Both the position numbers and the translations under genes were made by a program. Below, piece by piece: positions 1-8,456 of a stretch of 64,000 nt of DNA (position 1 is its first letter; every line of letters begins with the position of its first letter). Location of the stretch: the NCBI GenBank assembly GCA_947488935.1, contig CANLBN010000002.1, forward strand, positions 248,001-312,000, read 5' to 3'. The notes under the pieces are model-generated. The model saw only the letters and a program-made list of their open reading frames with translations, was not told where the DNA came from and did no database searches. Origin of the DNA: an uncultured Pseudomonadales bacterium (GTDB lineage Bacteria > Pseudomonadota > Gammaproteobacteria > Pseudomonadales > Cellvibrionaceae).

Positions 1-114
1 GCTCCGAGTAAAGTCATAAAAGGGTAAGGAAGGCCTAAAGTAAGAATAAAAAATACAATAGGCCTTTATTAAATTAAGAAAAGTTATTTAACTTTTTTAA
101 TTTGTAATGATTAG

Positions 115-1173
115 CTATTTAGCACCACGTGGTAGAAAAGCGTTTTTCTCCCAGATGGCGTAATCTGCACGAAATTTAGAAAGGTCAGCCCAAATTTCAG
201 CAAAATCTGCATCTTTTGCTTTTTGCTCTTCAACCACTTCGTCCCATTTAGATTTAAATGTGGCTAGCATCTCGTCTGACCAGTACACATTTTTTACGCC
301 ATTTTTAAGGTTCTCTGCCATAACCGGTGCTTGAATGGCTTCACCTAATGCGAGTGAATCTAAAGTAGCTGCGCGACAAAGCTGGGTAATAACGGCTTGC
401 TGAGTTGCACTCATTTTCTTCCATGTGTCTTTGTTAATTAGCAATTCAAAAACAGTCGCCTGTTGGTGCCAACCAGGGTAGTAGTTAAATTTGGCGATTT
501 TACTGACCCCAATACGCTTATCGATTGCTGGCATTGAGAACTCAGTAGCATCGATGGCACCTTTCTCAAGTGCTGGGAAAATTTCACCACCAGGAAGACC
601 AACAGTACTCACGCCTAATTTTTCCATCACCTCAGCGCCAAGGCCAAAGAAGCGCATTTTTAAACCTTTAAGATCATCGGGTGATTTAATTTCTTTTTTG
701 AACCAACCTGATGTCTCTGGAGCAATAATCCCGCAGGTTTGTGTTTTTACGTTGTAGCCTTTTTTGTCATAAAGGTCTTGATGCAATTTTGCGCCATTAC
801 CGTACATGATCCAAGCTAGATACTCAGGCGCTTCTGGGCCAAATGGGACGGCAGAAAATAAGCGTGCTGCAGGAATTTTGCCCCCCCAGTTTGCTGGTGT
901 GCCGTAACCCGCTTGTACTTTACCCGAAGATACTGCATCTAAAATCTCGCCGGGTGCTACTAATTTTTTAGGCTCGTACATTTTTACTTTAACTGAGCCA
1001 CCGCTCAATACACCTGCATTATCGGCAATGTATTTTGCTACAGAGCCCAGACCTGGGAGGTGTGAACCGTAGTAAATAGGCATTTTTAATAAAATAGGTT
1101 TATCAGCTGCTTGAGTTGCAGAAATTGATGCAACAGAAAGAGCTGCACATAGAAGTGCACTGATTTTCTTCAT
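115..1173 (-). CDS. dctP: TRAP transporter substrate-binding protein, DctP/TakP type
   Basis: Periplasmic solute receptor of a tripartite ATP-independent periplasmic transporter. From the ATG at 1173 the protein is 352 aa and opens with a signal peptide (MKKISALL..., cleavage near ATQAADKP). That start has a GGAG Shine-Dalgarno about 8 nt upstream; a longer frame reaches back to 1305 but would bury the signal peptide. The middle of the protein carries the family's ligand-contact area: a conserved Arg in LKMRFFGLG, then LPGGEIFPALEKGAIDA and TEFSMP. In the family this Arg binds the substrate carboxylate. The TakP-like layout suggests a 2-oxo acid or other small organic acid, which is inference. 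The membrane subunits (DctQ/DctM) are not in the window and may lie left of base 1. Two TGGT-N3-ACCA operators stand upstream, which suggests control by the PdhR-like regulator at 12880. Confidence 0.9.
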   Translation of the reverse strand: MKKISALLCAALSVASISATQAADKPILLKMPIYYGSHLPGLGSVAKYIADNAGVLSGGSVKVKMYEPKKLVAPGEILDAVSSGKVQAGYGTPANWGGKIPAARLFSAVPFGPEAPEYLAWIMYGNGAKLHQDLYDKKGYNVKTQTCGIIAPETSGWFKKEIKSPDDLKGLKMRFFGLGAEVMEKLGVSTVGLPGGEIFPALEKGAIDATEFSMPAIDKRIGVSKIAKFNYYPGWHQQATVFELLINKDTWKKMSATQQAVITQLCRAATLDSLALGEAIQAPVMAENLKNGVKNVYWSDEMLATFKSKWDEVVEEQKAKDADFAEIWADLSKFRADYAIWEKNAFLPRGAK

Positions 1174-1262
1174 AGTTTTCTCCACCAGAGTTTTATTGTT
1201 ATTTAACGTTATTGTTGCTGCGTCGTTATAGTTATTAGTTGGTGCAAATATGCTTGCTGGCC

Positions 1263-1298
1263 AATTGGTATTACCATATGACAATTGGTAATACCAAT
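1263..1298. promoter_or_regulatory. Tandem PdhR/LldR-type operator (two TGGT-N3-ACCA boxes)
   Basis: Box A is TGGTATTACCA (1266-1276). Box B is the perfect 15-bp palindrome ATTGGTAATACCAAT (1284-1298). Their centres are 20 bp apart, about two helical turns, so dimers would bind the same DNA face. GntR/FadR-family regulators PdhR and LldR recognise ATTGGT-N3-ACCAAT-like sites. They lie between dctP (minus) and the aldehyde dehydrogenase gene (plus), so either or both could be regulated. Box B has the same TGGTAATACCA core as the two boxes before the regulator gene. Confidence 0.7.
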
Positions 1299-1531
1299 CA
1301 ACCACTTTTTGTACATTTCGGATAAAAAACAGTAAAAATAGTCATTCCTATCGCGTTTTATATGGCTCTTATTATTAAGTCCTAGATGTTAATAGTTTAT
1401 GTGTATTAATGAGGGCTTATCTTGTATGGCTTGATTGTTGCTGTGAAAGACCTTGGCTACTGGCTGGATTTGGTGATTTTTGTGTCAAACCAACCTAGTA
1501 AATTTGATAACTCGAATGAGGAACATAGGAA

Positions 1532-2989
1532 ATGGTAAATTTCGATACTTCTTTGCTTAACAGTGGTAGTTATATTAATGGCTGTTGGCTCGATGATAAC
1601 GCCGATACCTTTACGGTACTCAACCCCGCAAATAATAAAGAGATAGCGACATTAGCAAATGCCTCTGCCGATGATGCAAAGAGAGCTGTGGATGCCTCAC
1701 AGGAAGCACTATTATCATGGCGCCATGTGCCAGCAAAGGAACGCGCTCGCTTATTGCGGCGTTGGTTTGATTTGGTGATGGAGAACAAGGAGAAACTAGC
1801 AGCAATTTTGACTGCCGAACAAGGTAAACCGTTAGCCGAAGCGTTAGGCGAGGTTGTTTATGGTGCAAATTATATCGAATGGTTCGCAGAGGAGGCAAAA
1901 CGTGTTTACGGCGATACGATTCCTGGCCCAAGTGCAGATAAGCGTATTGTTGTTATTAAGCAGGGAGTAGGGCTTGTATCGGCAATTACACCCTGGAACT
2001 TCCCCAGTTCAATGATTACGCGCAAGGCAGCCCCTGCTATGGCGGCAGGTTGCACGTTTATTGTTAAGGCCGCTGCCGAGACACCGTTATCTGCTATTGC
2101 TCTTGCAGAACTTGCCCACCGAGCGGGTATTCCAAAAGGCGTCTTCAATGTTGTTGTATCTAACAGAGCAAAAGAGATTGGTTATGTACTGACGGGCGAC
2201 CCTCGAATCGCAAAATTTTCGTTTACAGGCTCGACCCCTGTCGGGAAGATTTTATTAGAGCAGTGTGCACATACCGTTAAGAAAACAACGATGGAGTTAG
2301 GTGGTAACGCTCCTTTTATTGTTTTTGCCGATGCTGACTTAGATGCCGCAGTTAAGGGAGTGATGTTATCTAAATTTCGTAATGCTGGACAAACTTGTGT
2401 GTGTTCAAATCGTATCCTAGTGCAAAAGGATATATATGAAGAGTTTTCTAAACGACTTGTCAGTGCGGTTGAAGCACTAGAGGTAGGCGAGGGCACCAAA
2501 GAGGGGATTGATATTGGCCCTTTGATACATAGTGGTGCAGTAAGTAATGTTGAGTCACTTGTGGAGCAGGCGGTGTCTAATGGTGCAAAAGTACTTACGG
2601 GTGGCAAAAGAAATGACTTGGGTGAAAATTTTTATGAGCCGACTGTCTTGTCAAATGTAGATGCACAGATGTCAGTAGCGGTTAATGAAATTTTTGGGCC
2701 TGTTGCGCCGTTGATTGAATTCGAAACCGAGCAAGAGGCAATTGATCTAGCTAATAATACAGAATTCGGTTTGGCTTCTTATATCTATACACGCGATATT
2801 GGTAGGGTTTGGCGTGTCTCTGAATCATTGGAATATGGAATGGTTGGTATAAATGAGGGGATTATTTCAAACGAAATGGCTCCCTTTGGCGGCGTCAAGC
2901 AATCTGGAATGGGACGCGAAGGATCAAAATATGGTTTGGAAGATTATTTAGAAATTAAATATCTTTGTATGGGAGGGCTTGATTCATAA
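1532..2989 (+). CDS. gabD: NAD(P)-dependent succinate-semialdehyde dehydrogenase family protein
   Basis: Aldehyde dehydrogenase superfamily, 485 aa, full length for GabD. Visible signatures are the cofactor-binding segment ITPWNFPSSMI, the catalytic glutamate in MELGGNAPF and the catalytic cysteine in FRNAGQTCVCSNR, plus the C-terminal IFGPVAP and PFGGVKQSGMGREG blocks typical of SSADH. The Lys of the usual VKPA motif is kept, but the Pro is Ala here (VKAAAE). A GAGGA sequence 9 nt upstream supports the ATG. It is divergent from dctP and is followed by a strong terminator, so it is probably transcribed alone. Next to the ThDP enzyme and the Fe-ADH it plausibly oxidises succinate semialdehyde to succinate. 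Substrate is inferred from family and context; glutarate or other semialdehydes remain possible. Confidence 0.85.
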   Translation: MVNFDTSLLNSGSYINGCWLDDNADTFTVLNPANNKEIATLANASADDAKRAVDASQEALLSWRHVPAKERARLLRRWFDLVMENKEKLAAILTAEQGKPLAEALGEVVYGANYIEWFAEEAKRVYGDTIPGPSADKRIVVIKQGVGLVSAITPWNFPSSMITRKAAPAMAAGCTFIVKAAAETPLSAIALAELAHRAGIPKGVFNVVVSNRAKEIGYVLTGDPRIAKFSFTGSTPVGKILLEQCAHTVKKTTMELGGNAPFIVFADADLDAAVKGVMLSKFRNAGQTCVCSNRILVQKDIYEEFSKRLVSAVEALEVGEGTKEGIDIGPLIHSGAVSNVESLVEQAVSNGAKVLTGGKRNDLGENFYEPTVLSNVDAQMSVAVNEIFGPVAPLIEFETEQEAIDLANNTEFGLASYIYTRDIGRVWRVSESLEYGMVGINEGIISNEMAPFGGVKQSGMGREGSKYGLEDYLEIKYLCMGGLDS

Positions 2990-3030
2990 GTTTCTTACAG
3001 TGCATTTGTTAAATAGCGCTTCACAATTTC

Positions 3031-3067
3031 AAAATAGCTCTAAATTCTTAGAGCTATTTTGTTTTTT
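3031..3067 (+). terminator. Rho-independent terminator after the aldehyde dehydrogenase gene
   Basis: Perfect 13-bp stem (AAAATAGCTCTAA / TTAGAGCTATTTT) around a 4-nt ATTC loop, followed by GTTTTTT. It separates the aldehyde dehydrogenase from the ThDP/PHA cluster. Confidence 0.85.
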
Positions 3068-3282
3068 ATATTCCCTTTTATATTTCTTTTTAGTATGAGT
3101 CAATATTGTGCGAGTAAAAATTACTGATGCACTTTTTCAGGTCACCTCCATTATTTAACGTTTCTTTTACACTTCTATTTTCACTTTTCATAAAAATATA
3201 CTTGTAGCCTAATTAATCTAAATGATTGATACCGCTAGTAAATTTATTTTGTATTCAATTTAAACTATTTTTTTAAAAATGT

Positions 3283-3298
3283 TGGCAAACTTATTGCT
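3283..3298 (+). promoter_or_regulatory. Candidate sigma-54 (-24/-12) promoter for the ThDP-PHA cluster
   Basis: TGGCAA-N5-TTGCT matches the RpoN consensus TGGCAC-N5-TTGCW at all but one position, with the invariant GG and GC 10 nt apart. Predicted transcription starts near 3309, about 120 nt before the ThDP-enzyme ATG. I could not identify an enhancer-binding-protein site upstream. A chance match is possible in a 440-bp AT-rich gap, but spacing and orientation are right. Confidence 0.5.
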
Positions 3299-3304
3299 CT
3301 TACT

Positions 3305-3323
3305 GTTTTGTATGCACAATAAA
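3305..3323. promoter_or_regulatory. PhaR-like half operator at the predicted start of the PHA cluster transcript
   Basis: The 13-mer TATGCACAATAAA (3311-3323) is identical to the right arm plus spacer edge of the 35-bp palindrome in front of phaR (12457-12469). The left arm is degenerate (GTTTTG). It would sit directly at the start site predicted from the sigma-54 motif, where a repressor could block initiation. Confidence 0.4.
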
Positions 3324-3427
3324 TGTGAATATAAAAATTAAATAAAGAATGTCATCAGTATGAAACATTCAAGTGAAAGTATTCATGTAACTTACATAGG
3401 TTATTACTTACAAACACGAGGCAAACA

Positions 3428-5119
3428 ATGAATATGTTAGTAACACAGGAAGTTTCTCAAGTTGCAGTGAATAATAATTACACTAAGGCAAGTGACGTTT
3501 TTGTAAAATGTTTAGAAAATGAAGGTGTTCAATATATTTTTGGTGTTCCGGGTGAAGAAAATATTGATTTATTAGATTCGTTAATCGATAGCCCAATAGA
3601 GTTTGTTACTACTCGGCATGAGCAAGGCGCTGCATTTATTGCCGATGTCTTTGGACGATTAACAGGAAAAGCGGGTGTTTGCTTATCAACGCTAGGTCCT
3701 GGAGCAACTAACCTGATGACGGGTGTTGCTGACGCTAATATGGACCGTGCACCCCTAATAGCGATTGCTGGTCAAGGCTCTACCGATCGTATGCACAAAG
3801 AAAGTCATCAGATTTTAGATTTGGTTAATTTATTTAAACCGATCTCGAAATACTCAACGCAACTGCGTGTTCCCGAAATTATCCCCGAGGTATTGCGTAA
3901 AGCCTTCAAAATAGCAGAAGCGGAAAAACCAGGCTGTAGTTTTATTGACTTTCCAGAAAATGTTGCAGGGTCTTTTTTGCCAAAAAGTGCGGTACCACTT
4001 AAAAAGCAAAGTGCAACGCCGCCTGCTGCCCCACAACACAAATGTGAACAGGCAGCGGCCATTATCGCATCGGCTAAGGCACCTATCATCATGGCAGGTA
4101 ACGGCGTTATTCGTGGTAAAGCGAGCGATGCACTGGTTGAATTTGCAGAGACATTAAATATTCCTGTTGCGACCACTTTTATGGCGAAGGGTGTTATTCC
4201 TGCACGTCATCCTTTGAGTACTGGTGCCATCGGCTTACAAGCTCACGATTATGTTTCATTTGGCTTTGATGAAGCTGACTTGGTGATTTGTATCGGTGTT
4301 GATATGGTCGAATATCATCCGCGATTATGGAATCCAAAATGTGACCAGCGCATTGTACATATCGATGTTTGTGCAGCTGAGGTTGACCAGCATTATATTT
4401 TAGAGGCTGGAGTCGTCGGAGATATCGCAAGCTCGTTAAAACGCGTCGTTAATTATGCTGAGGTTTGTGGTGATTCTAAGTTACATCAATTGCATCGTAT
4501 TGTTGATGCTGAATATAACGAATTTAAAGGCGATGTCGGTTTCCCTGTTAAACCGCAAAAAATAATCTCTGATATTCGTCAAGCTCTCGATGACGAAGAT
4601 ATTCTTATCTCCGATGTGGGCGCGCATAAAATGTGGATAGCGCGATTGTATCAAGCGCAATCGCCAAACACTTGCATTATTTCTAACGGCTTTGCATCAA
4701 TGGGTATTGCTTTGCCAGGGGTTATTGCAGCTAAGCTAGCTTACCCCGATAGAAAAGCCATTGCAGTATGCGGTGATGCGGGTTTTATGATGAACAATCA
4801 AGAAATTGATACAGCTCTTCGACTTAATTTGGATGTCGTTATCCTGATCTTTAATGACAGTAAATACGGATTGATCGAGTGGCACCAAATGCGCCATTTT
4901 AACCGCTCGACATCGATAGATTTTGTAAACCCGGACTTTGTTAAATTTGCAGAAAGTTTTGGCGCAAAAGGGTATCGAGTTGAGAGTACAGAACAACTAC
5001 TACCTATTTTAGATGAGGCGCTAAATGATGGCACAGTATCTATTATTGATTGCCCAGTAGATTATTCTGAGAATATGAAGTTAACCCAAAAACTTGCCAA
5101 CCTTGCATCGCCGATCTGA
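3428..5119 (+). CDS. ThDP-dependent enzyme, acetolactate synthase large-subunit superfamily; candidate 2-oxoglutarate decarboxylase
   Basis: 563 aa with the three domains of the family. The N-terminal Pyr domain has the catalytic Glu in TTRHEQGAAFIADVFGR and the LSTLGPGATNLMTGVADAN block. A central domain follows, then the C-terminal PP domain with the Mg/ThDP motif GDAGFMMNNQEI...NDSKYGLIEW. Automatic annotation would call it acetolactate synthase, but no small subunit or ilv gene is adjacent. Instead it heads a cluster with a Fe-alcohol dehydrogenase, PHA synthase and CoA-transferase, and follows an SSADH gene. In cyanobacteria a protein first annotated as acetolactate synthase beside SSADH was shown to be a 2-oxoglutarate decarboxylase, and this sequence resembles that group as I remember it. 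The proposed product here, succinate semialdehyde, is inference. SD CGAGG lies 6 nt before the ATG. Confidence 0.8.
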   Translation: MNMLVTQEVSQVAVNNNYTKASDVFVKCLENEGVQYIFGVPGEENIDLLDSLIDSPIEFVTTRHEQGAAFIADVFGRLTGKAGVCLSTLGPGATNLMTGVADANMDRAPLIAIAGQGSTDRMHKESHQILDLVNLFKPISKYSTQLRVPEIIPEVLRKAFKIAEAEKPGCSFIDFPENVAGSFLPKSAVPLKKQSATPPAAPQHKCEQAAAIIASAKAPIIMAGNGVIRGKASDALVEFAETLNIPVATTFMAKGVIPARHPLSTGAIGLQAHDYVSFGFDEADLVICIGVDMVEYHPRLWNPKCDQRIVHIDVCAAEVDQHYILEAGVVGDIASSLKRVVNYAEVCGDSKLHQLHRIVDAEYNEFKGDVGFPVKPQKIISDIRQALDDEDILISDVGAHKMWIARLYQAQSPNTCIISNGFASMGIALPGVIAAKLAYPDRKAIAVCGDAGFMMNNQEIDTALRLNLDVVILIFNDSKYGLIEWHQMRHFNRSTSIDFVNPDFVKFAESFGAKGYRVESTEQLLPILDEALNDGTVSIIDCPVDYSENMKLTQKLANLASPI

Positions 5120-5167
5120 TGTAAGTGTTTGGTCTTTATTATTTTTAACTGATTGATGGAGCGACAC

Positions 5168-6322
5168 ATGCAAGCATTTAGTTTTCAAACAACACGTTCG
5201 GTTTTATCTGAAGTGGGTGCAACAGAAAAAATTGGTTCGATTATGAAAGCCCGAGGCTGTAAAAAAATCGCCTTTATTACTGACGCTATGATTTTAAAGT
5301 TAGGCCTTGCTGATGCAGCGCTGGCTGGCTTAAAAAAAGCAGGCATTGCAGTATGGCTATTTTCAGACGTTGTCGCTGATCCACCGCAGGAACTTATCTT
5401 AAGTGCGGTAGAGCAAGCTAAGGCAGAAAAAGTGGATGGTGTTGTCTCTGTTGGTGGTGGTAGCTCGATGGACACGGCAAAGTTAATCGCTATTTTATTG
5501 AATACAGATCAACCCATAGAAGAGATGTACGGCGTTAATTTGGTGAAGGGTGAACGTCTACCATTAGTACTTGCACCAACAACGGCAGGTACGGGTTCAG
5601 AAGTCACACCAATCTCTATTGTCACTACAGGCGATACAGAGAAAAAAGGCGTAGTCTCGCCGCAACTGTTGCCAGATTTTGCAGTGCTAGATGCTGAATT
5701 AACCGTAGGCTTACCGGTTTCTGTAACCGCAGCGACGGGTATTGATGCCATGGTGCATGCCATTGAGGCCTACACCTCAAAAATAAAAAAGAATGTGGTG
5801 TCCGATTGTTTGGCTAAGCAGGCGCTTGAGTTGTTAGGCGCTAATATTCGCAAAGTGTGCGATACCCCTGAGGATCGAGATGCGCGTGCAAATATGTTGT
5901 TAGGCTCCATGCTTGCGGGCATGGCCTTTGCCAATTCTCCTGTTGCTGCGGTACATGCATTGGCTTACCCGCTTGGCGGACATTTTCATGTGCCTCATGG
6001 TTTATCAAATGCGTTGGTACTCCCTCATGTAATGGACTACAACATGTCAGATGCATCGGGTCAGTATTTGGAATTAGCGGACCTGTGTTTCCCTGAACTT
6101 AAAGGGATTAGTAGCGATAAAAAATTAGACAGTTTACTTGAGAAGACATCAACGATTAGCTCTGACCTAGGGCTTGAGTCAACCTTGAGTGAAGTAGGCG
6201 TGAGTGCTGCTGATCTTGAGTTACTGGCAGGTGATGCAATGAAGCAAACACGCTTGTTAGTTAATAACCCAAGAGAGATGACCTACGACGCTGCTTTATC
6301 TATTTATCAGCGAGCACTTTAA
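5168..6322 (+). CDS. Iron-containing alcohol dehydrogenase (candidate 4-hydroxybutyrate dehydrogenase)
   Basis: Group III metal-dependent alcohol dehydrogenase, 384 aa from the ATG at 5168, which has GGAG 6 nt upstream; earlier in-frame starts at 5153 and 5156 overlap that SD. The NAD(P) site shows GVVSVGGGSSMDTAK and the family signature APTTAGTGSEVTP. Metal ligands are visible as Asp and His in GIDAMVHAIEAY and two His in HALAYPLGGHFHVPHG. The gene follows the ThDP-enzyme gene by about 50 nt and precedes phaE by about 30 nt, so it is probably co-transcribed. In this setting the likely reaction is reduction of succinate semialdehyde to 4-hydroxybutyrate. The family also includes butanol, lactaldehyde and 1,3-propanediol dehydrogenases, so substrate needs assay. 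Confidence 0.87.
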   Translation: MQAFSFQTTRSVLSEVGATEKIGSIMKARGCKKIAFITDAMILKLGLADAALAGLKKAGIAVWLFSDVVADPPQELILSAVEQAKAEKVDGVVSVGGGSSMDTAKLIAILLNTDQPIEEMYGVNLVKGERLPLVLAPTTAGTGSEVTPISIVTTGDTEKKGVVSPQLLPDFAVLDAELTVGLPVSVTAATGIDAMVHAIEAYTSKIKKNVVSDCLAKQALELLGANIRKVCDTPEDRDARANMLLGSMLAGMAFANSPVAAVHALAYPLGGHFHVPHGLSNALVLPHVMDYNMSDASGQYLELADLCFPELKGISSDKKLDSLLEKTSTISSDLGLESTLSEVGVSAADLELLAGDAMKQTRLLVNNPREMTYDAALSIYQRAL

Positions 6323-6355
6323 TCGTGCAGGGTTATTTAGCAATAGGTGTAGCCG

Positions 6356-7279
6356 ATGAGTAAACAGACTTCAAACCCATATTTCGATGCATGGTTATCA
6401 GGCTCAGAGCAACTGATGCAAGCACATTCTGACTGGTTTGGTAACTTTACTGATAGTGAAAAACCAGTAGATATGACCGATGTGGTTATGAATGCAAAAA
6501 AAAATTGGGAACAATGCCAAGGACAATTTGAGAGTTGGATTACAGCAAGCCAACAATGGTTCCCTAATGATGAGACACAAGCTACTGAGAGTAGTAATGA
6601 CCAAAGCTCAAATAGTCTGTTTGAAAAACTGAAAACCATGTTAAACCCCGAGACGTTTTTGAACTCGGGAGTTGACGAGATCAGTCAAGTTTTTCAACGC
6701 TTGGCAGAGTCGCCAGATTTTGCTGATATTGGCGTTTTTGAAAAAAAATTCATGCGTGCAAGTAACGACTGGATCAATTTTCAAGATGCCAATGCAGAAT
6801 ACCAAATGGTTATTACCAAGGCGTGGAGCAAGGCTTTTGATACATATATTAAGTTGTACTCTAATAAAGGAAAAGATGATCCCTTAGATTACGACGATAT
6901 GTTAAAGCAATGGTTGAGTATTGCTAACGAGAGTCTTATTCAAACACAGCGTAGCGATGATTTTTTAAATGCTCAAAGAAAAGTATTTAAAACGAGTACT
7001 CAATATAAAGTGAAGCAACGAGAAATTGTAGAGGCATGGTGTGAAGCCTACACAATACCAACGCGTACAGAAGTTGATGACCTGCATCGTATGGTTTATG
7101 AACTGCGTAGAGAAGTGCGCCAGCTACAAACACAAATCAAGAATACTGATAAAGCTGTGGTCGAGCTTAAAGAGAAGCCGCCTACAAAAGTTGCAAAAAA
7201 GCGAGTTGCCAATAAACGTGTCAGTAAAGCCAAAGCCGCTAGCCATTCAGAAGATAAAAGGGAAACAGCTAAGCTATGA
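6356..7279 (+). CDS. phaE: Class III PHA synthase accessory subunit PhaE
   Basis: 307 aa, beginning MSKQTSNPYFDAWLSGSEQLM, with the acidic/aromatic helical composition of PhaE and a predicted amphipathic helix with heptad-like spacing near residues 240-265 (VDDLHRMVYELRREVRQLQ), followed by a Lys/Arg-rich tail (PPTKVAKKRVANKRVSKAK). PhaE has no catalytic residues; in class III synthases it complexes with PhaC and is required for full polymerase activity at the granule surface. The stop overlaps the phaC start as ATGA, the expected stoichiometric coupling. Sequence conservation in PhaE is low, so the call rests on size, N-terminal pattern and the adjacent phaC. Confidence 0.88.
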   Translation: MSKQTSNPYFDAWLSGSEQLMQAHSDWFGNFTDSEKPVDMTDVVMNAKKNWEQCQGQFESWITASQQWFPNDETQATESSNDQSSNSLFEKLKTMLNPETFLNSGVDEISQVFQRLAESPDFADIGVFEKKFMRASNDWINFQDANAEYQMVITKAWSKAFDTYIKLYSNKGKDDPLDYDDMLKQWLSIANESLIQTQRSDDFLNAQRKVFKTSTQYKVKQREIVEAWCEAYTIPTRTEVDDLHRMVYELRREVRQLQTQIKNTDKAVVELKEKPPTKVAKKRVANKRVSKAKAASHSEDKRETAKL

Positions 7280-8397
7280 ATGAATCAATCGAGCAATGGT
7301 TTGGACCTCTATCAAATGCACTTGATTTTAGCCAGCGTTTTGCAAAAGGCATTGAGCAGATGGGGCAAGTCAATATTGCCGATGTCGAGGTAGGTACAAC
7401 GGAAAAGGAGATGGTTGCACAGTTTGATAAAGTGGTACTTTATCGATATAAAGCGTTGACGAAAGGTAAGCCAAAAACCGACCCTGTTTTAATTGTTTAC
7501 GGCTTAATTGGTCGCTATACCATGATTGATTTACAAGAGGATCGATCGCTGGTTAGGAATTTATTACTGCGTGGTGTTGATGTTTACGTTGTTGATTGGG
7601 GTTACCCGAGCCGTGCAGACCAGTTTTTAACATTTGATGACTATGTCGACCACTATTTAGATAAGTGCATCAATACTATTTGCGATAAACAGTCATTGAC
7701 TAGCATCAACTTATTTGGAATCTGCGAGGGTGGCGTTTTTACCACCTTATACGCGGCTCAAAACCCTCAAAAAGTGCGCAGTCTAATTATTTCTATTACA
7801 CCCATCGACTTTGCAGCTGATCTAGAAGACGAAGACCCTTCTCATGGATTTATCAATCTATGGACTCGCAATTTAGCCGATGACGATATCGAAGCGATGA
7901 TAGATGCCTACGGTAATTTACCCGGTGAAGTCATGGGATCGGTGTTTCAGGCAATAACGCCTATTCGGTCGATGACTAAATATAATATGGATTTACTGGA
8001 TATTGCTGTTGATGATAAAAAATTGCTTAACTTTTTGCGCATGGAAAAGTGGCTTGCAGATCGACCACATCATCCCGGTGCTGCGGCCAAACAATGGCTG
8101 ATAGATTTATACAAAGAAAATCGACTCGTTAAAGGTGAATTTATATTAGCTGGCGAAAAAGTAAATTTAAAAAATATTACTATGCCAGTGCTCAATGTTT
8201 ATGCCGAACGTGACCATATTATTCCGCCGCCATGTTCAAAAGCGTTAAAAAAACATATAGGCAGCAAAGACTATACGGAGCTGGAATTGCCGAGCGGTCA
8301 TGTGGGTATTTATGTGAGCAGCAAACTGCAAGATGTTGTGGGTGACAATATTTTCACTTGGCTATCAAAACGCCAATCTAGCCGTAAAAATAGTTAA
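7276..8397 (+). CDS. phaC: Class III poly(hydroxyalkanoate) synthase catalytic subunit PhaC
   Basis: 373 aa, the expected short length for class III PhaC. Alpha/beta-hydrolase fold with the lipase-like box GICEGG carrying the nucleophilic Cys, the catalytic Asp in YAERDHIIPP and the general-base His in PSGHVGIYVS. The upstream VYGLIGRYTMIDLQEDRSLVR and VDWGYPSRADQ blocks are typical. It polymerises (R)-3-hydroxyacyl-CoA, and known synthases also accept 4-hydroxybutyryl-CoA. It overlaps phaE by 4 nt. No phaA/phaB is adjacent, so monomer supply is expected from the neighbouring ADH and CoA-transferase or from elsewhere in the genome. Confidence 0.95.
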   Translation: MNESIEQWFGPLSNALDFSQRFAKGIEQMGQVNIADVEVGTTEKEMVAQFDKVVLYRYKALTKGKPKTDPVLIVYGLIGRYTMIDLQEDRSLVRNLLLRGVDVYVVDWGYPSRADQFLTFDDYVDHYLDKCINTICDKQSLTSINLFGICEGGVFTTLYAAQNPQKVRSLIISITPIDFAADLEDEDPSHGFINLWTRNLADDDIEAMIDAYGNLPGEVMGSVFQAITPIRSMTKYNMDLLDIAVDDKKLLNFLRMEKWLADRPHHPGAAAKQWLIDLYKENRLVKGEFILAGEKVNLKNITMPVLNVYAERDHIIPPPCSKALKKHIGSKDYTELELPSGHVGIYVSSKLQDVVGDNIFTWLSKRQSSRKNS

Positions 8398-8456
8398 GCA
8401 TTGATGAACAACGATTCTAAAAAATTTGAGACAACTTTTATTTAAAGGAAAGCGTG

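Noticed and set aside
79..96. AAAAGTTA-TT-TAACTTTT hairpin after dctP as a terminator
   Set aside because: AT-only stem with a 2-nt loop; too weak to call, and the dctQM genes may continue to the left.
1174..1305. N-terminal extension of the TRAP solute-binding protein
   Set aside because: It would place 44 residues before a clear signal peptide and read through the operator boxes; the ATG at 1173 has a good SD.
3428..5119. Standard acetolactate synthase for branched-chain amino acids
   Set aside because: No ilvN or ilvC adjacent and the gene is embedded in a PHA/semialdehyde cluster; kept only as an alternative for the biochemical reaction.
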